Origin: Nostoc punctiforme NIES-2108
Lineage (GTDB): Bacteria > Cyanobacteriota > Cyanobacteriia > Cyanobacteriales > Nostocaceae
Length of the DNA stretch: 64,000 bases
NCBI GenBank assembly: GCA_003326195.1
Contig: LXQE01000075.1
Coordinates: forward strand, 137,999-201,998
Direction: 5' to 3'
Part shown: one piece after another, positions 28,601 through 35,637 of the stretch
Layout of the letters: every line of letters starts with the position of its first letter
How positions within the stretch are numbered: the first letter of the stretch is position 1
Position numbers and translations under genes: made by a program
The notes under the pieces: generated by a model
What the model was told of the DNA's origin: nothing
The model's input: the letters and a program-made list of their open reading frames with translations, nothing else
The model's database searches: none

Positions 28601-28864
28601 TACTTTAACAAAGGGGAAGTGGATGAAGCAATCGCACTTTTCAATCAGTCTTTGGAAATAGAAGAACGCATTGGATATGTTCAAGGCAAAGCAGCGACGT
28701 TGCAATGTCTGGGAATCATCTACGCCAAGAAAGGGGAAGTGGATGAAGCGATCGCACTTTTCAATCAAGTTCTTGAAATTGATGAACGCACTGGGAATGT
28801 CCAAGGCAAGGCGGAGACGTTGCAATGTCTGGAATATCTACGCCAAGAAAGGGGAAGTGGATGA
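25622..28864 (+). CDS. CHAT protease - NTPase - TPR protein, C-terminus cut by a frameshift
   Basis: A 1080-residue multidomain protein. Residues 1 to about 340 hold a caspase-like CHAT domain with the likely catalytic dyad His205 (H-L-T-G-H-A) and Cys252 (L-S-G-C-R-T-G). About 375-640 is a STAND-type NTPase with Walker A G-L-G-G-V-G-K-S-T (Lys406), Walker B F-V-L-D-D (Asp481/482) and I-I-T-C-R sensor (Arg525). A winged-helix-like stretch follows, then TPRs from about residue 770. The last six TPRs are near-identical 120-bp units. A 2-nt deletion ends the frame at 28864, while TPR coding sequence continues in other frames. The GTG start abuts the EACC1 stop. Predicted role: NTPase-gated protease sensing a ligand through its TPRs. 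Confidence 0.8.
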   Translation: MQTIRIQLRESTQETVELRYWLPQNNHYESRRLKLAEIANFLKQGDRDYYKLLPNLPGIGKQLFFWLDGDGRWLSRGIANCRAEGLVIAIDTDQKLAHLPWEVLHDDKDFLVKRVNPVVLPLRWIEKETEAFSVEPRQLRVLFMATDPEDVQPKLEFEQEEARILADTRDFAVDLRVEESGCVSELGKVWSRYFNDFDVFHLTGHASIQDQAPYTPYFITETEIGDRHETTAAELAEVFRFRFPKLVFLSGCRTGQAADKGAVPSMAEALIAQGAIAVLSWGRPVEDRTATAAAAHLYGKLAAGYQLAEALASTYQQLFKQNVRDWHLLRLYVQGECPGALVDVLGDVPPSAPEPAYQQFLDPDTQQVRVAKPSEFVGRRRTLQRCLKAIRTSLGVLIHGLGGVGKSTVTARLLERMVGYHRLVNFRQLDEDKLLKTLAEQCTSERGHEILNGKLPLMQRLTKFFTEGLNTKEQRFAFVLDDFEANLEFRNGVYVLQPQVVDVLLALLKAMQNSQLPHKVIITCRYDFTLSELNHRLYREPLGALGGADLIKKYNRLDSFNGSWQFQPDLPERAKQAADGNPRLLEWLDKILQNSPMSPEAERGVEMILQKMADKEKEFREDILAQELLKQQTPALRLMLGKLLVYELPVPLAAISPICEDISSWESHIQRAEILGLLEVTLTNNTERLYRVPRILSPLLEFPENPKGEELYKQAAQILCRLWWEGAEGATEAQELEIHRLALLGKDGEIAGKINQALAAGWHEKSRYREVVNICRSALVIAEDYRIFHSLASAEDQLGDIKDCLRHYQKALDLCPLENEKEKAPIFHNLAIVHAKQGQIEQAIALFNQSLEITERIGNVQGKAATLNQLGIVYANKGEVEQAITLYNQSLEITERIGNVKSKAATLHELGRIHANKGEVEQAIALFNQSLEITERIGNVQGKAATLHQLGIIYANTGEVEQAIALFNQSLEITESTGNVQGKAATLHQLGILYFNKGEVDEAIALFNQSLEIEERIGYVQGKAATLQCLGIIYAKKGEVDEAIALFNQVLEIDERTGNVQGKAETLQCLEYLRQERGSG

Positions 28865-29576
28865 AGCGATCGCACTTTTCAATCAGTCTTTGGAAATAAG
28901 TGAACGCATTGGAGATGTGAAAACTAAAGCGGTGACGTTGCACAAACTGGGAATTATCTACGCTAACGAAGGGGAAGTAGATGAAGCGATCGCACTCTAT
29001 AATCAATCTTTGGAAATATTTGAACGCATTGGATATGTCCAAGGCAAAGCGGCGACGTTGCACCAACTGGGAATTATCTACGCCAATAAAGGGGAAGTGG
29101 ATGAAGCGATCGCACTCTACAATCAGTCTTTGGAAATATTTGAAGGCATTGGTAATGTCGAAGGCAAAGCGGCGACGTTGCACCAACTGGGAATTCTCTA
29201 CGCCAACAAAGGGGAAGTGGATGAAGCGATCGCACTTTTCAATCAGTCCTTGGAAATAACTGAACGCATTGGGGATGTCCAAACCAAAGCGGCGACGTTG
29301 CAATGTCTGGAATATCTACGCGAACAAAGGGGAAGTGGATGAAGCGATCGCACTTTTCAATCAGTCTTTGGAAATATTTGAAGGCATTGGTAATGTCGAA
29401 GGCAAAGCGGCGACGTTGCACCAACTGGGAATTCTCTACGCCAACAAAGGGGAAGTAGATCAAGCGATCGCACTTTTCAATCAATCTTTGGAAATAAATG
29501 AACGCATTGGATTTGTCCAAGGCAAAGCAATGACTCTGTGGTGGTTAGGAGATTTGGCAGAACAGCAGGGTGAATA
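28141..29576 (+). repeat. 120-bp coding minisatellite encoding TPR units
   Basis: Twelve successive units with a 120-bp period start near 28141, 28261, 28381, 28501, 28621, 28741, 28859, 28979, 29099, 29219, 29337 and 29457. Each encodes one 40-residue TPR (A-N-K-G-E-V-D-E-A-I-A-L-F-N-Q-S-L-E-I). Nearly every unit carries GCGATCGC. Two intervals (28741-28859 and 29219-29337) are 118 bp, both with the same altered stretch CAATGTCTGGAATATCTACG. The high identity makes the array recombination-prone. Confidence 0.9.
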
Positions 29577-29688
29577 CACTAAAGCGATATCTTATTTGCA
29601 ACCAGCTTTAGAGATTTTGCAGCGATTGAAGTCACCGTATGCTGAAAGTGTGAGTGCATGTCTTGATAGGGTAATTCGTAATTCGTAA
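28865..29688 (+). pseudogene. Out-of-frame continuation of the TPR array of the CHAT-NTPase gene
   Basis: The TPR coding pattern continues without a break after the 28864 stop, first in the frame that ends at 29342, then, after a second identical 2-nt deletion, in the frame that ends at 29688. The final part changes to a distinct C-terminal module (L-W-W-L-G-D-L-A-E-Q-Q-G-E-Y-T-K-A-I-S-Y-L-Q-P-A-L-E-I-L) ending in S-V-S-A-C-L-D-R-V. No convincing ribosome binding site precedes either segment. They are best read as the 3' part of the upstream gene, separated by frameshifts, or restored in cells where recombination removes the lesions. Confidence 0.75.
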
Positions 29689-29712
29689 AATGTCCAAGGG
29701 AAAGCGGCGACG

Positions 29713-30105
29713 TTGTACCAACTGGGAATTTTCTACGCCAACAAAGGGGAAGTGGATGAAGCGATCGCACTCTACAATCAGTCTTTGGAAATAGAAGAAC
29801 GTATTGGAGATGTCCAAGGCAAAGCGACGACATTGTACAACCTGGGAATTCTCTACGCCAATAAAGGGGAAGTAGATCAAGCGATCGCACTTTTCAATCA
29901 GTCTTTAGAAATAACAGAACGTATTGGAGATGTCCGAACTCAAGCAAATACTCTGTGGTGGTTAGGACATTTGGCAGAACAGCAGGGTGAATACACTAAA
30001 GCGATATCCTATTTGCAACCAGCTTTAGAGATTTTGCAGCGATTGAAGTCACCGGATGCTGAAAGTGTGAGTGCAAGTCTTGATAGGGTAATGGGTAATT
30101 CGTAA
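29713..30105 (+). pseudogene. Duplicated 3' module of the TPR gene (orphan copy)
   Basis: About 130 codons starting abruptly in mid-repeat: two TPR units, then a second copy of the L-W-W-L-G-H-L-A-E-Q-Q-G-E-Y-T-K-A-I-S-Y-L-Q-P-A-L-E-I-L C-terminal module and a stop at 30105. It follows the first C-terminal copy by 24 nt. Both copies end in GTAATTCGTAATTCGTAA-like sequence. The arrangement is a tandem duplication of roughly 417 bp. The first Met has no ribosome binding site, so independent expression is doubtful. Confidence 0.65.
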
Positions 30106-30190
30106 TTCGTAATTACAGCAACGAAAGTTTTTTGTCTCACGCAAAGAAGAACGCGAGAGTGTTTTCTAAATAAATGAAAATTGCTGTAAT

Positions 30191-30514
30191 GAGTCTTTAA
30201 TACTCGTGGACGAGTCTTTTATACTCGCGCGAGAGTGTTTGATACTCGCGGACGAGTCTTTGATACTCGTGGACGAGTCTTTGATACTCGTGGACGAGTC
30301 TTTGATACTCGCGCGAGAGTCTTTGAGACTCGTGAATGAGTCTTTGATACTCGTGGACGAGTCTTTGAGACTCGTGAATGAGTCTTTGATACTCGTGGAC
30401 GAGTCTTTTATACTCGTGAATGAGTCTTTGAACTCCGTTAATGAACCTCAGAGCTTCGTTTGTGAACCTTTGAGCTTCGTTTGTGAACCTCGGAGCTTCA
30501 TTTGTGAACCTCGC
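30191..30514. repeat. 21-bp tandem array with hairpin-forming units
   Basis: About 15 units of 21 bp of the form GAGT-CTTTGAT-ACTC-NNNNNN, where NNNNNN alternates among GTGGAC, GCGCGA, GCGGAC and GTGAAT. The GAGT and ACTC arms pair, so every unit can form a small stem. The last four units drift to GAAC-CTCNGAG-CTTC-GTTTGT. The plus strand is open over the array (7-residue peptide period) but has no coding character or ribosome binding site. It resembles long tandemly repeated repetitive sequences of heterocystous cyanobacteria. Confidence 0.8.
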
Positions 30515-30535
30515 AATGTTGTTCGGTTAACGGAA

Positions 30536-30602
30536 AAGACGCGATAAATCGCCGTCTCTACAATAATCATTCCTTTGTAGAGACGGCGATTTATCGCGTC
30601 TT
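30536..30602. repeat. Perfect long hairpin of the GTAGAGACG family
   Basis: A 27-bp perfect inverted repeat (30536-30562 with 30576-30602) around a 13-nt loop, built on GACGCGATAAATCGCCGTCT. The same arm occurs inside the MITE at 8530-8600. It lies between the 21-bp array and the Uma2 gene and may end transcription on both sides. Confidence 0.85.
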
Positions 30603-30645
30603 CGTGATTATGGGATTTATTTCATTAATAGATTTTGATAGCAAT

Positions 30646-31386
30646 TCAGGTGAGAGAATCAGGATCTATGCCAAGCGATCGCAACCGTTCTCGTAATAAT
30701 TGGGTTTCTTGCTGTGCTTGTTGAGCTTTTTGTTCCGCTTGTTGAGCTTTTTGTTCTGCCTGCTGAACTTCTTGTTGAGCAAGTTTTTTGTCTTCTTCTG
30801 GTGTTAAAAACCGTTGTCCTTGTTGGTTATACCAATACATCCACTCCCGTGGTATGCCTAGATAAGTTCCTCGTTCGATGCCAATTCCTAAACCTATTTC
30901 TGGCAACCAAACTGGATTTCCATCATATAATTCATAAACATTGTTAACTAATTTGTAAACTTCTAAACGTGGCTTACGGCGACGAAATGGGTTGTAAACT
31001 ATATAATACAAAAATCCCAATCTTGCATACTCTGCTTTCTTAGTCGAGTATTCACCGCGATATGTCTTAGATACCACTTCCAGCGCTAATATCGGTAGTT
31101 TTTTCTCTTCCCAAAGCACATAACTGGGACGGAGGTTTTCATCATAAAATCGCTCAACTCCCAGACTCAAAAATCCATCTGGTACTATTGGCGGTAAGTC
31201 TGGGTCATAATAAATACCCATATCTACGCCAAAAAACCAATCCATGCGTTCTGGCCAAGCCATTGCTAGAAGCACTTTAAGTAAACCGGGAATCAAGTCT
31301 TGTAATTCGTTATCCACTGGCGTATCGTCAGAGTCTGGCAGTTCCTCAGATGACGGCAAACAAGCTAATGGATCGTACTTTAGCAT
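30646..31386 (-). CDS. Uma2 family (DUF820) putative endonuclease with coiled-coil tail
   Basis: A 246-residue protein. The DUF820/Uma2 PD-(D/E)xK-like core is shown by I-V-P-D-G-F-L-S-L-G-V-E-R, then L-A-L-E-V-V-S-K-T-Y-R-G-E-Y and K-K-A-E-Y-A-R-L-G-F-L-Y-Y-I-V-Y-N-P. The C-terminal about 45 residues are a Gln/Ala/Glu-rich coiled coil made of repeats (A-Q-Q-A-E-Q-K). The family is hugely expanded in cyanobacteria; nuclease activity is predicted from fold only and the role is unknown. Complete. Confidence 0.85.
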   Translation of the reverse strand: MLKYDPLACLPSSEELPDSDDTPVDNELQDLIPGLLKVLLAMAWPERMDWFFGVDMGIYYDPDLPPIVPDGFLSLGVERFYDENLRPSYVLWEEKKLPILALEVVSKTYRGEYSTKKAEYARLGFLYYIVYNPFRRRKPRLEVYKLVNNVYELYDGNPVWLPEIGLGIGIERGTYLGIPREWMYWYNQQGQRFLTPEEDKKLAQQEVQQAEQKAQQAEQKAQQAQQETQLLRERLRSLGIDPDSLT

Positions 31387-31490
31387 GATGGGTTTACTCT
31401 TCCTCTGTTATTAGTACATCTTTATTTTATTAATGAATTTTGATAGCAATTCAGCACATCCTAATTTTATTTGCAAACATCGAGAGATTC

Positions 31491-31523
31491 AGAACCCCGA
31501 CTTATTTAAGAATTCGGGGTTCT
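31491..31523 (-). terminator. Hairpin terminator after the KGK gene
   Basis: AGAACCCCGA (31491-31500) pairs perfectly with TCGGGGTTCT (31514-31523), loop 13 nt, 15 nt past the KGK-domain gene stop. Confidence 0.65.
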
Positions 31524-31538
31524 TTTGCTCATTGGGTA

Positions 31539-31847
31539 TTAGTTTTCCACTTGTTTGAGTTTTTGAAAAATTTCATCAAGTGGTGACTCCGATTCATCAG
31601 GACAAAATTCTAAAGCAAGTCTAACTTTTCCTTTTTTCCATCCCAAAGTACTAAATTGTAAAACTTCACATTTTAATCCTTGGGTATATAAATTTACTTC
31701 GTCTGTTTCTTCTGCTCCAACATATTCCTTAATTGCTGTAATCAAATCACGGACTTTAAAAGTTTTGGCAATATTTAACTTATTAAAAGTGTCTGGTTCT
31801 ATAGACACAACTTCATCATGGTTTAGTATCTCGAATCCATCTTCCAT
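31539..31847 (-). CDS. KGK domain protein
   Basis: A 102-residue protein with the small cyanobacterial KGK domain: D-E-V-V-S-I-E-P-D-T-F...F-K-V-R-D-L, ending in the name-giving G-W-K-K-G-K-V-R-L-A-L-E-F. A purine-rich AGGAGATTTTT lies just upstream of the ATG as ribosome binding site. Function of the domain is unknown. Monocistronic. Confidence 0.85.
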   Translation of the reverse strand: MEDGFEILNHDEVVSIEPDTFNKLNIAKTFKVRDLITAIKEYVGAEETDEVNLYTQGLKCEVLQFSTLGWKKGKVRLALEFCPDESESPLDEIFQKLKQVEN

Positions 31848-32002
31848 AAAAATCTCCTGTCAATAAATCTATATTTTCAGAGATATAACAGTTCATCCGA
31901 AATAAAATGATTTTATTATAGATTTAGTGCTGATAAAATAAAAATCTAGTAATAATTTTATGTCTGGTAAATTAGCTTAGAATTCTTGCGTTACCCCTCC
32001 AA

Positions 32003-32056
32003 CCCTCCCCTTGGTAATTTGACTTCTGTATACACCGTACGTTACCAAGGGGAGGG
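32003..32056. repeat. Hairpin repeat with a MITE-end-like sequence in its loop
   Basis: CCCTCCCCTTGGTAA (32003-32017) and TTACCAAGGGGAGGG (32042-32056) form a perfect 15-bp stem. The 24-nt loop contains GACTTCTGTATACACCGTAC, which matches the 20-bp end of the MITE at 8471-8665 at 17 of 20 positions. It lies downstream of ccsB and may serve as its terminator. Confidence 0.7.
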
Positions 32057-32097
32057 TGCGCGGCAGCGCGGGTGGGGTAGTTTTATTTAAACGGTTC

Positions 32098-33159
32098 TTA
32101 GAAAAACCAACCGTAAGAATGCAAACCTTTACCCAAAAGATTCACACCGAGATAGCAAACCCAAACGACAAGCAAGCCGGTGGCGGCTAAAATTGCGGGA
32201 CGACGCCCTTGCCAACCGCGAGTAATTCTGGCGTGAAGGTAGGCGGCGAACACTAACCAGGTGATTAACGCCCAAGTTTCTTTCGGGTCCCAACTCCAGT
32301 AGGAACCCCAGGCTTCGTTAGCCCAAACGCCACCGGCAATAATGCCAATTGTCAGCAGGGGAAATCCTAATCCAATGATGCGATAGCTGATGTTGTCGAG
32401 GGTTTCGGCAAGGCTAAGGCGCTGGGGTGAAAGAGGTTCAGCAGATGCAACGGCTGGAGATTCAGGGGTGGTTACTAAATTCAAAACAGCAGTGTTACCG
32501 TTACCGTTGCCGTTGCTACTAGTTTCAAAACGAGAAAAGCCGTTATTTTCGACAGCAGGGGTTGGTGGTTGAGAAATTAGTTCAGTGGCTTTGTGCAAGC
32601 GGTAGCCGTTGCTGCGATAGCCACCAGTCCCAACGGAACTGCCTTGTAGTTGGATATTTTGACCGCGAGTGACAATTAAAAAAGCGATCGCTAATAACGA
32701 ACCCACCATCAAAGCAGAATAACTCAACATCATGACGCTGACATGCATCATCAGCCAATTTGACTTCAAGGCAGGTACTAGGGGTTCTGACGCTTGCATC
32801 TGGGATGGTAGTGTCATAGTAGCAAAAGCAGTAATAGCCATTGCCACCGGAGCTGTCGCAACTCCTACTAAGCGGCTACGGCTACTATTTTCAGCAATCA
32901 GATGGACGGCGGTAATTCCCCAAGTTAAGAAAAACAGGGATTCATAGAGATTACTTAAGGGAAAGTAACCAGCTTCGATCCATCGTGCCCCTAATAGAGT
33001 AGCAATGGACAAATTTGCGATCGCCATTCCAGCTGTCCCCAAAGCGGCTAGATAAGGCAGATTCGGAAAAGCCGCTCCACCCCAATACACCAGCATTGTC
33101 AGGAATAATATGGCAAAGGACGCATTGTCCAGCCAGTTCTGGAGTACAACCAAATTCAT
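32098..33159 (-). CDS. ccsB: Cytochrome c biogenesis protein CcsB (ResC/CcsA family)
   Basis: System II cytochrome c maturation protein that delivers and attaches haem to apocytochromes on the lumenal side, with Ccs1. A 353-residue polytopic membrane protein. The tryptophan-rich haem-handling motif [13 protein letters not shown] is present, with conserved histidines near it and in H-S-Y-G-W-F-F at the end. A Ser/Asn/Gly-rich variable loop of about 70 residues (near 165-235) is longer than in some relatives. The partner Ccs1 is not in the window. Confidence 0.93.
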   Translation of the reverse strand: MNLVVLQNWLDNASFAILFLTMLVYWGGAAFPNLPYLAALGTAGMAIANLSIATLLGARWIEAGYFPLSNLYESLFFLTWGITAVHLIAENSSRSRLVGVATAPVAMAITAFATMTLPSQMQASEPLVPALKSNWLMMHVSVMMLSYSALMVGSLLAIAFLIVTRGQNIQLQGSSVGTGGYRSNGYRLHKATELISQPPTPAVENNGFSRFETSSNGNGNGNTAVLNLVTTPESPAVASAEPLSPQRLSLAETLDNISYRIIGLGFPLLTIGIIAGGVWANEAWGSYWSWDPKETWALITWLVFAAYLHARITRGWQGRRPAILAATGLLVVWVCYLGVNLLGKGLHSYGWFF

Positions 33160-33218
33160 AAAGTCTTCTCTCCGTGGATGATTTAAAATATCGATTCTGA
33201 CTGTTTTGATCCTATATG

Positions 33219-33378
33219 TTTAGAGGGGAATCGGGAATGGGGCATTGGGGATTGGGAAGAGTACAAGGGGACAAGGAGAATTGGGGACTAGGGGAAGGGA
33301 AAGACTTGCTGCAAGTTCTACTTTAGTCACCTTGTCCCCTTGTCCCCCCTGCTCCCCTGCTTCCCTGCTCCCCACTCC
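33219..33378. repeat. Low-complexity G/C-strand repeat between ccsB and DUF3352 genes
   Basis: Purine-rich GGGGA runs followed by pyrimidine-rich runs. ACAAGGGGACAAGG (33263-33276) and CCTTGTCCCCTTGT (33330-33343) form a perfect 14-bp inverted repeat. This is the common 'GGGGACAAGG/CTCCCCTG' filler of Nostoc intergenic DNA and is non-coding. Confidence 0.65.
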
Positions 33379-35148
33379 CTATCTAACAGAGTTACTCTTA
33401 CTCCCTTCTGGACTAGGTAATGTAGTCGCGTTAGTAACTTTTTTGAGTTCGATAAAAATATCGTAACGGTTACTGCGATTGTCGCTGACAGCAGATGTCA
33501 TTCCAATTGAGCGCGTTGCATCTAGCAAAGTTTGTTGATTGGGAATTAGAGTTGGTAAAGGGAAGTTTTTCACAGTTCGTTCTACATCCAGGAAAAATTG
33601 ACCATTCGTCGGATTGGGTTCTGTAGGAACTGTTTGTTGGAAGGGAAGAGTGCCAGCTAGAGTGTAGTTAGGTTTGGGAACAATTTTATCGGTGATGGGA
33701 GCGCCCACTACCAAGAAAGCGACATCTCCATCTAACCAACCGTGGGTAGCAGTTAACGTACCATAAGGTGATACCCAGTTAACAACGGATTGACCTGCGA
33801 CTTTCCCTGGTTGCACTTGGAACTGGTATTGATTTTTCATCACTTCATCCAGCTTACTGATGGATGCTTCAGCTGATTTGCGTAGGCTTTGCCCGCCGTA
33901 GGCATCGCTTGTCTGTACCATGAACAGCAAACCCGCACGAAAATCATTTGGTGAACCTTCTTTTGGAGTAGCAGGAATCACTGATAACAAAAACTCCCCT
34001 TTCATCCAACTAAGCAAATCCTTATCTAAATCAAGATCGGTAAGGGATTTTATCCCACCTCTAATCTGTTCTGGTGCGATCGGTGATAAAGGATTTCCTT
34101 GAGATGTTAAAACATAGTCTCTCCACAACCTCTGTAAGTTACCGCCAGTCAGCATCATTAAGGTTTCCGCTGGTATGCGGCTTTGCATTTTCCCAGCTTT
34201 GTTTTCTACCACCAGTACACGTTGACTATTAGGATTTAACCAAGAAACGCCCTTAAAGCGGATTCCTTCTGACTCTAAGGTCATTGTCCCTGCTAAACCT
34301 TGGTTATTTTGCAGTTGAGCCAAAACTTGAGCCGGTAAAGGGCGGTTTGGAGAAGCTGCGGCTATTTTGGCTGCTGTTGGCACATTTACATAAAACTGTC
34401 CAAAGGGTTGGTAATTGGCAATTTTCGGGAAATTCTCAGCAAAGCCCCCTGTTGTAGCTAGCGATGTTTTATTGTTATAAGCATCGATCGCTCGTTCTGT
34501 GGCTTTGGGACTATCGGTTATGACTAAAAAACGCCCATCTAGTAATGCAGCTGAGAAGTTTTGCCCCGTTTGTCCCTCACTTTGTTTGATGGCGACCCCT
34601 TGATAAGTACGGTCAATCCATTTGCCTTGTTTAAGAGTTTTGGGTTGTGCCAAAATGCTTTTGGCGATTTCTGGATTTTTTACTGGCAATACCATTACCA
34701 TAGACTGCTGATCGCTAGCAGCATCTTCATTGGTGGTAACTGGTTTGGGTGCAGGTTTATTCCCTGTTACTGGGGCAAGAATTGCGATCGTCACGTCATC
34801 GCCTACCCAAGGAGCGATATCTTTCTGGAAATCGTAACCATTATTAGTCAGAAAGCGATCGCGTAACTGGACTAAATTTTTGTCCAGTTCTGCTTGGGTT
34901 TCTTTTGTCCCAAACTGCCGCAATTTCTGCCACTGCTGGGGATCTGTTGTTAAAGAAACCGCAAACAGGGCATCACCAGGAATAATATTTGCACCTATTA
35001 GCAAATCGCTAGAAGATATTTGTCTCTGGGCTAAAAACCAGTAAGCTACACTCCCCACACCAATCAATAACCCCGCAGCCGAGAGCGTCAGTACCAGAGA
35101 CGGTTTTTTATTTTTCTTCATCGGAACAGACACAAGAGGCGGTGCCAT
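33379..35148 (-). CDS. DUF3352 family membrane-anchored protein (second copy)
   Basis: A 589-residue protein with one N-terminal transmembrane segment (about residues 18-39, L-V-L-T-L-S-A-A-G-L-L-I-G-V-G-S-V-A-Y-W) and a long outer region. It shares the layout and motifs of the 553-residue protein at 20989: G-D-A-L-F-A-V-S-L-T early, W-V-G-D-D-V-T-I-A-I, and W-M-K-G-E-F-L-L-S-V later. An internal ATG at 35121 (M-K-K-N-K-K) is an alternative start nine residues on. Function unknown. Confidence 0.85.
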   Translation of the reverse strand: MAPPLVSVPMKKNKKPSLVLTLSAAGLLIGVGSVAYWFLAQRQISSSDLLIGANIIPGDALFAVSLTTDPQQWQKLRQFGTKETQAELDKNLVQLRDRFLTNNGYDFQKDIAPWVGDDVTIAILAPVTGNKPAPKPVTTNEDAASDQQSMVMVLPVKNPEIAKSILAQPKTLKQGKWIDRTYQGVAIKQSEGQTGQNFSAALLDGRFLVITDSPKATERAIDAYNNKTSLATTGGFAENFPKIANYQPFGQFYVNVPTAAKIAAASPNRPLPAQVLAQLQNNQGLAGTMTLESEGIRFKGVSWLNPNSQRVLVVENKAGKMQSRIPAETLMMLTGGNLQRLWRDYVLTSQGNPLSPIAPEQIRGGIKSLTDLDLDKDLLSWMKGEFLLSVIPATPKEGSPNDFRAGLLFMVQTSDAYGGQSLRKSAEASISKLDEVMKNQYQFQVQPGKVAGQSVVNWVSPYGTLTATHGWLDGDVAFLVVGAPITDKIVPKPNYTLAGTLPFQQTVPTEPNPTNGQFFLDVERTVKNFPLPTLIPNQQTLLDATRSIGMTSAVSDNRSNRYDIFIELKKVTNATTLPSPEGSKSNSVR

Positions 35149-35637
35149 TGAAACCTATACCTCATATTTCCAAACTCATTACTTGCTGAATTGGTTAAGT
35201 CAACCAAAAAGTTTCTTGCGATCTAAGGTAGTTAATTTCATAAATTTCTCCACCATAGACATTGATAATATTTCCGTAATCAACCTTCTCTACTGTTTCA
35301 AAGCGGTGTTTTAGTGGTTAGTTACCTTTTTTAACACGCTTTGTTGAATTTCGCAGAACACTTCCTTTAAAGGGCTATCTTTTTCGGAAAGTCTCCGAAA
35401 GTTAACATCCTTCATTTCAAGCACTTTGAGGATATAACTAACTTGAAAAAGCTGCAAGTAATCTGTAACGCAGACCACCTTCTTGTTATAGAGCCTCCAT
35501 CTGTGGTATTGACTTGATCTAAGCAATATCAATTCAGTGTCCGGGAATTTACATAGATTACTCATCTTCAAAGTCATTAATGCAAAATTCCCATTTTCTG
35601 GGGCGCACTGTAAAAGATGAAAAACTTTTAAATAATA
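35149..35637. other. Intergenic region with one doubtful small frame
   Basis: An 88-codon minus-strand frame at 35311-35577 (starting M-T-L-K-M-S-N-L-C) has a protein-like composition (R-W-R-L-Y-N-K-K-V-V-C-V-T-D-Y) but no recognised family and no clear ribosome binding site. It may be a small lineage-specific gene or a relic. Nothing else is seen in the stretch. Confidence 0.3.

Noticed and set aside
28460..29890. Long minus-strand frames over the TPR minisatellite
   Set aside because: They arise because the 120-bp unit happens to be open on the opposite strand; their sequence has no recognised family and mirrors the TPR units.
30191..30514. CRISPR array
   Set aside because: The unit is only 21 bp, spacers are 6 nt and recur, and no cas genes are near. 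This is a tandem repeat.
30206..30547. Protein-coding gene with 7-residue repeats (D-E-S-L-I-L-V)
   Set aside because: Open frame is a consequence of a 21-bp repeat without stops; there is no ribosome binding site and the pattern drifts with the DNA repeat.
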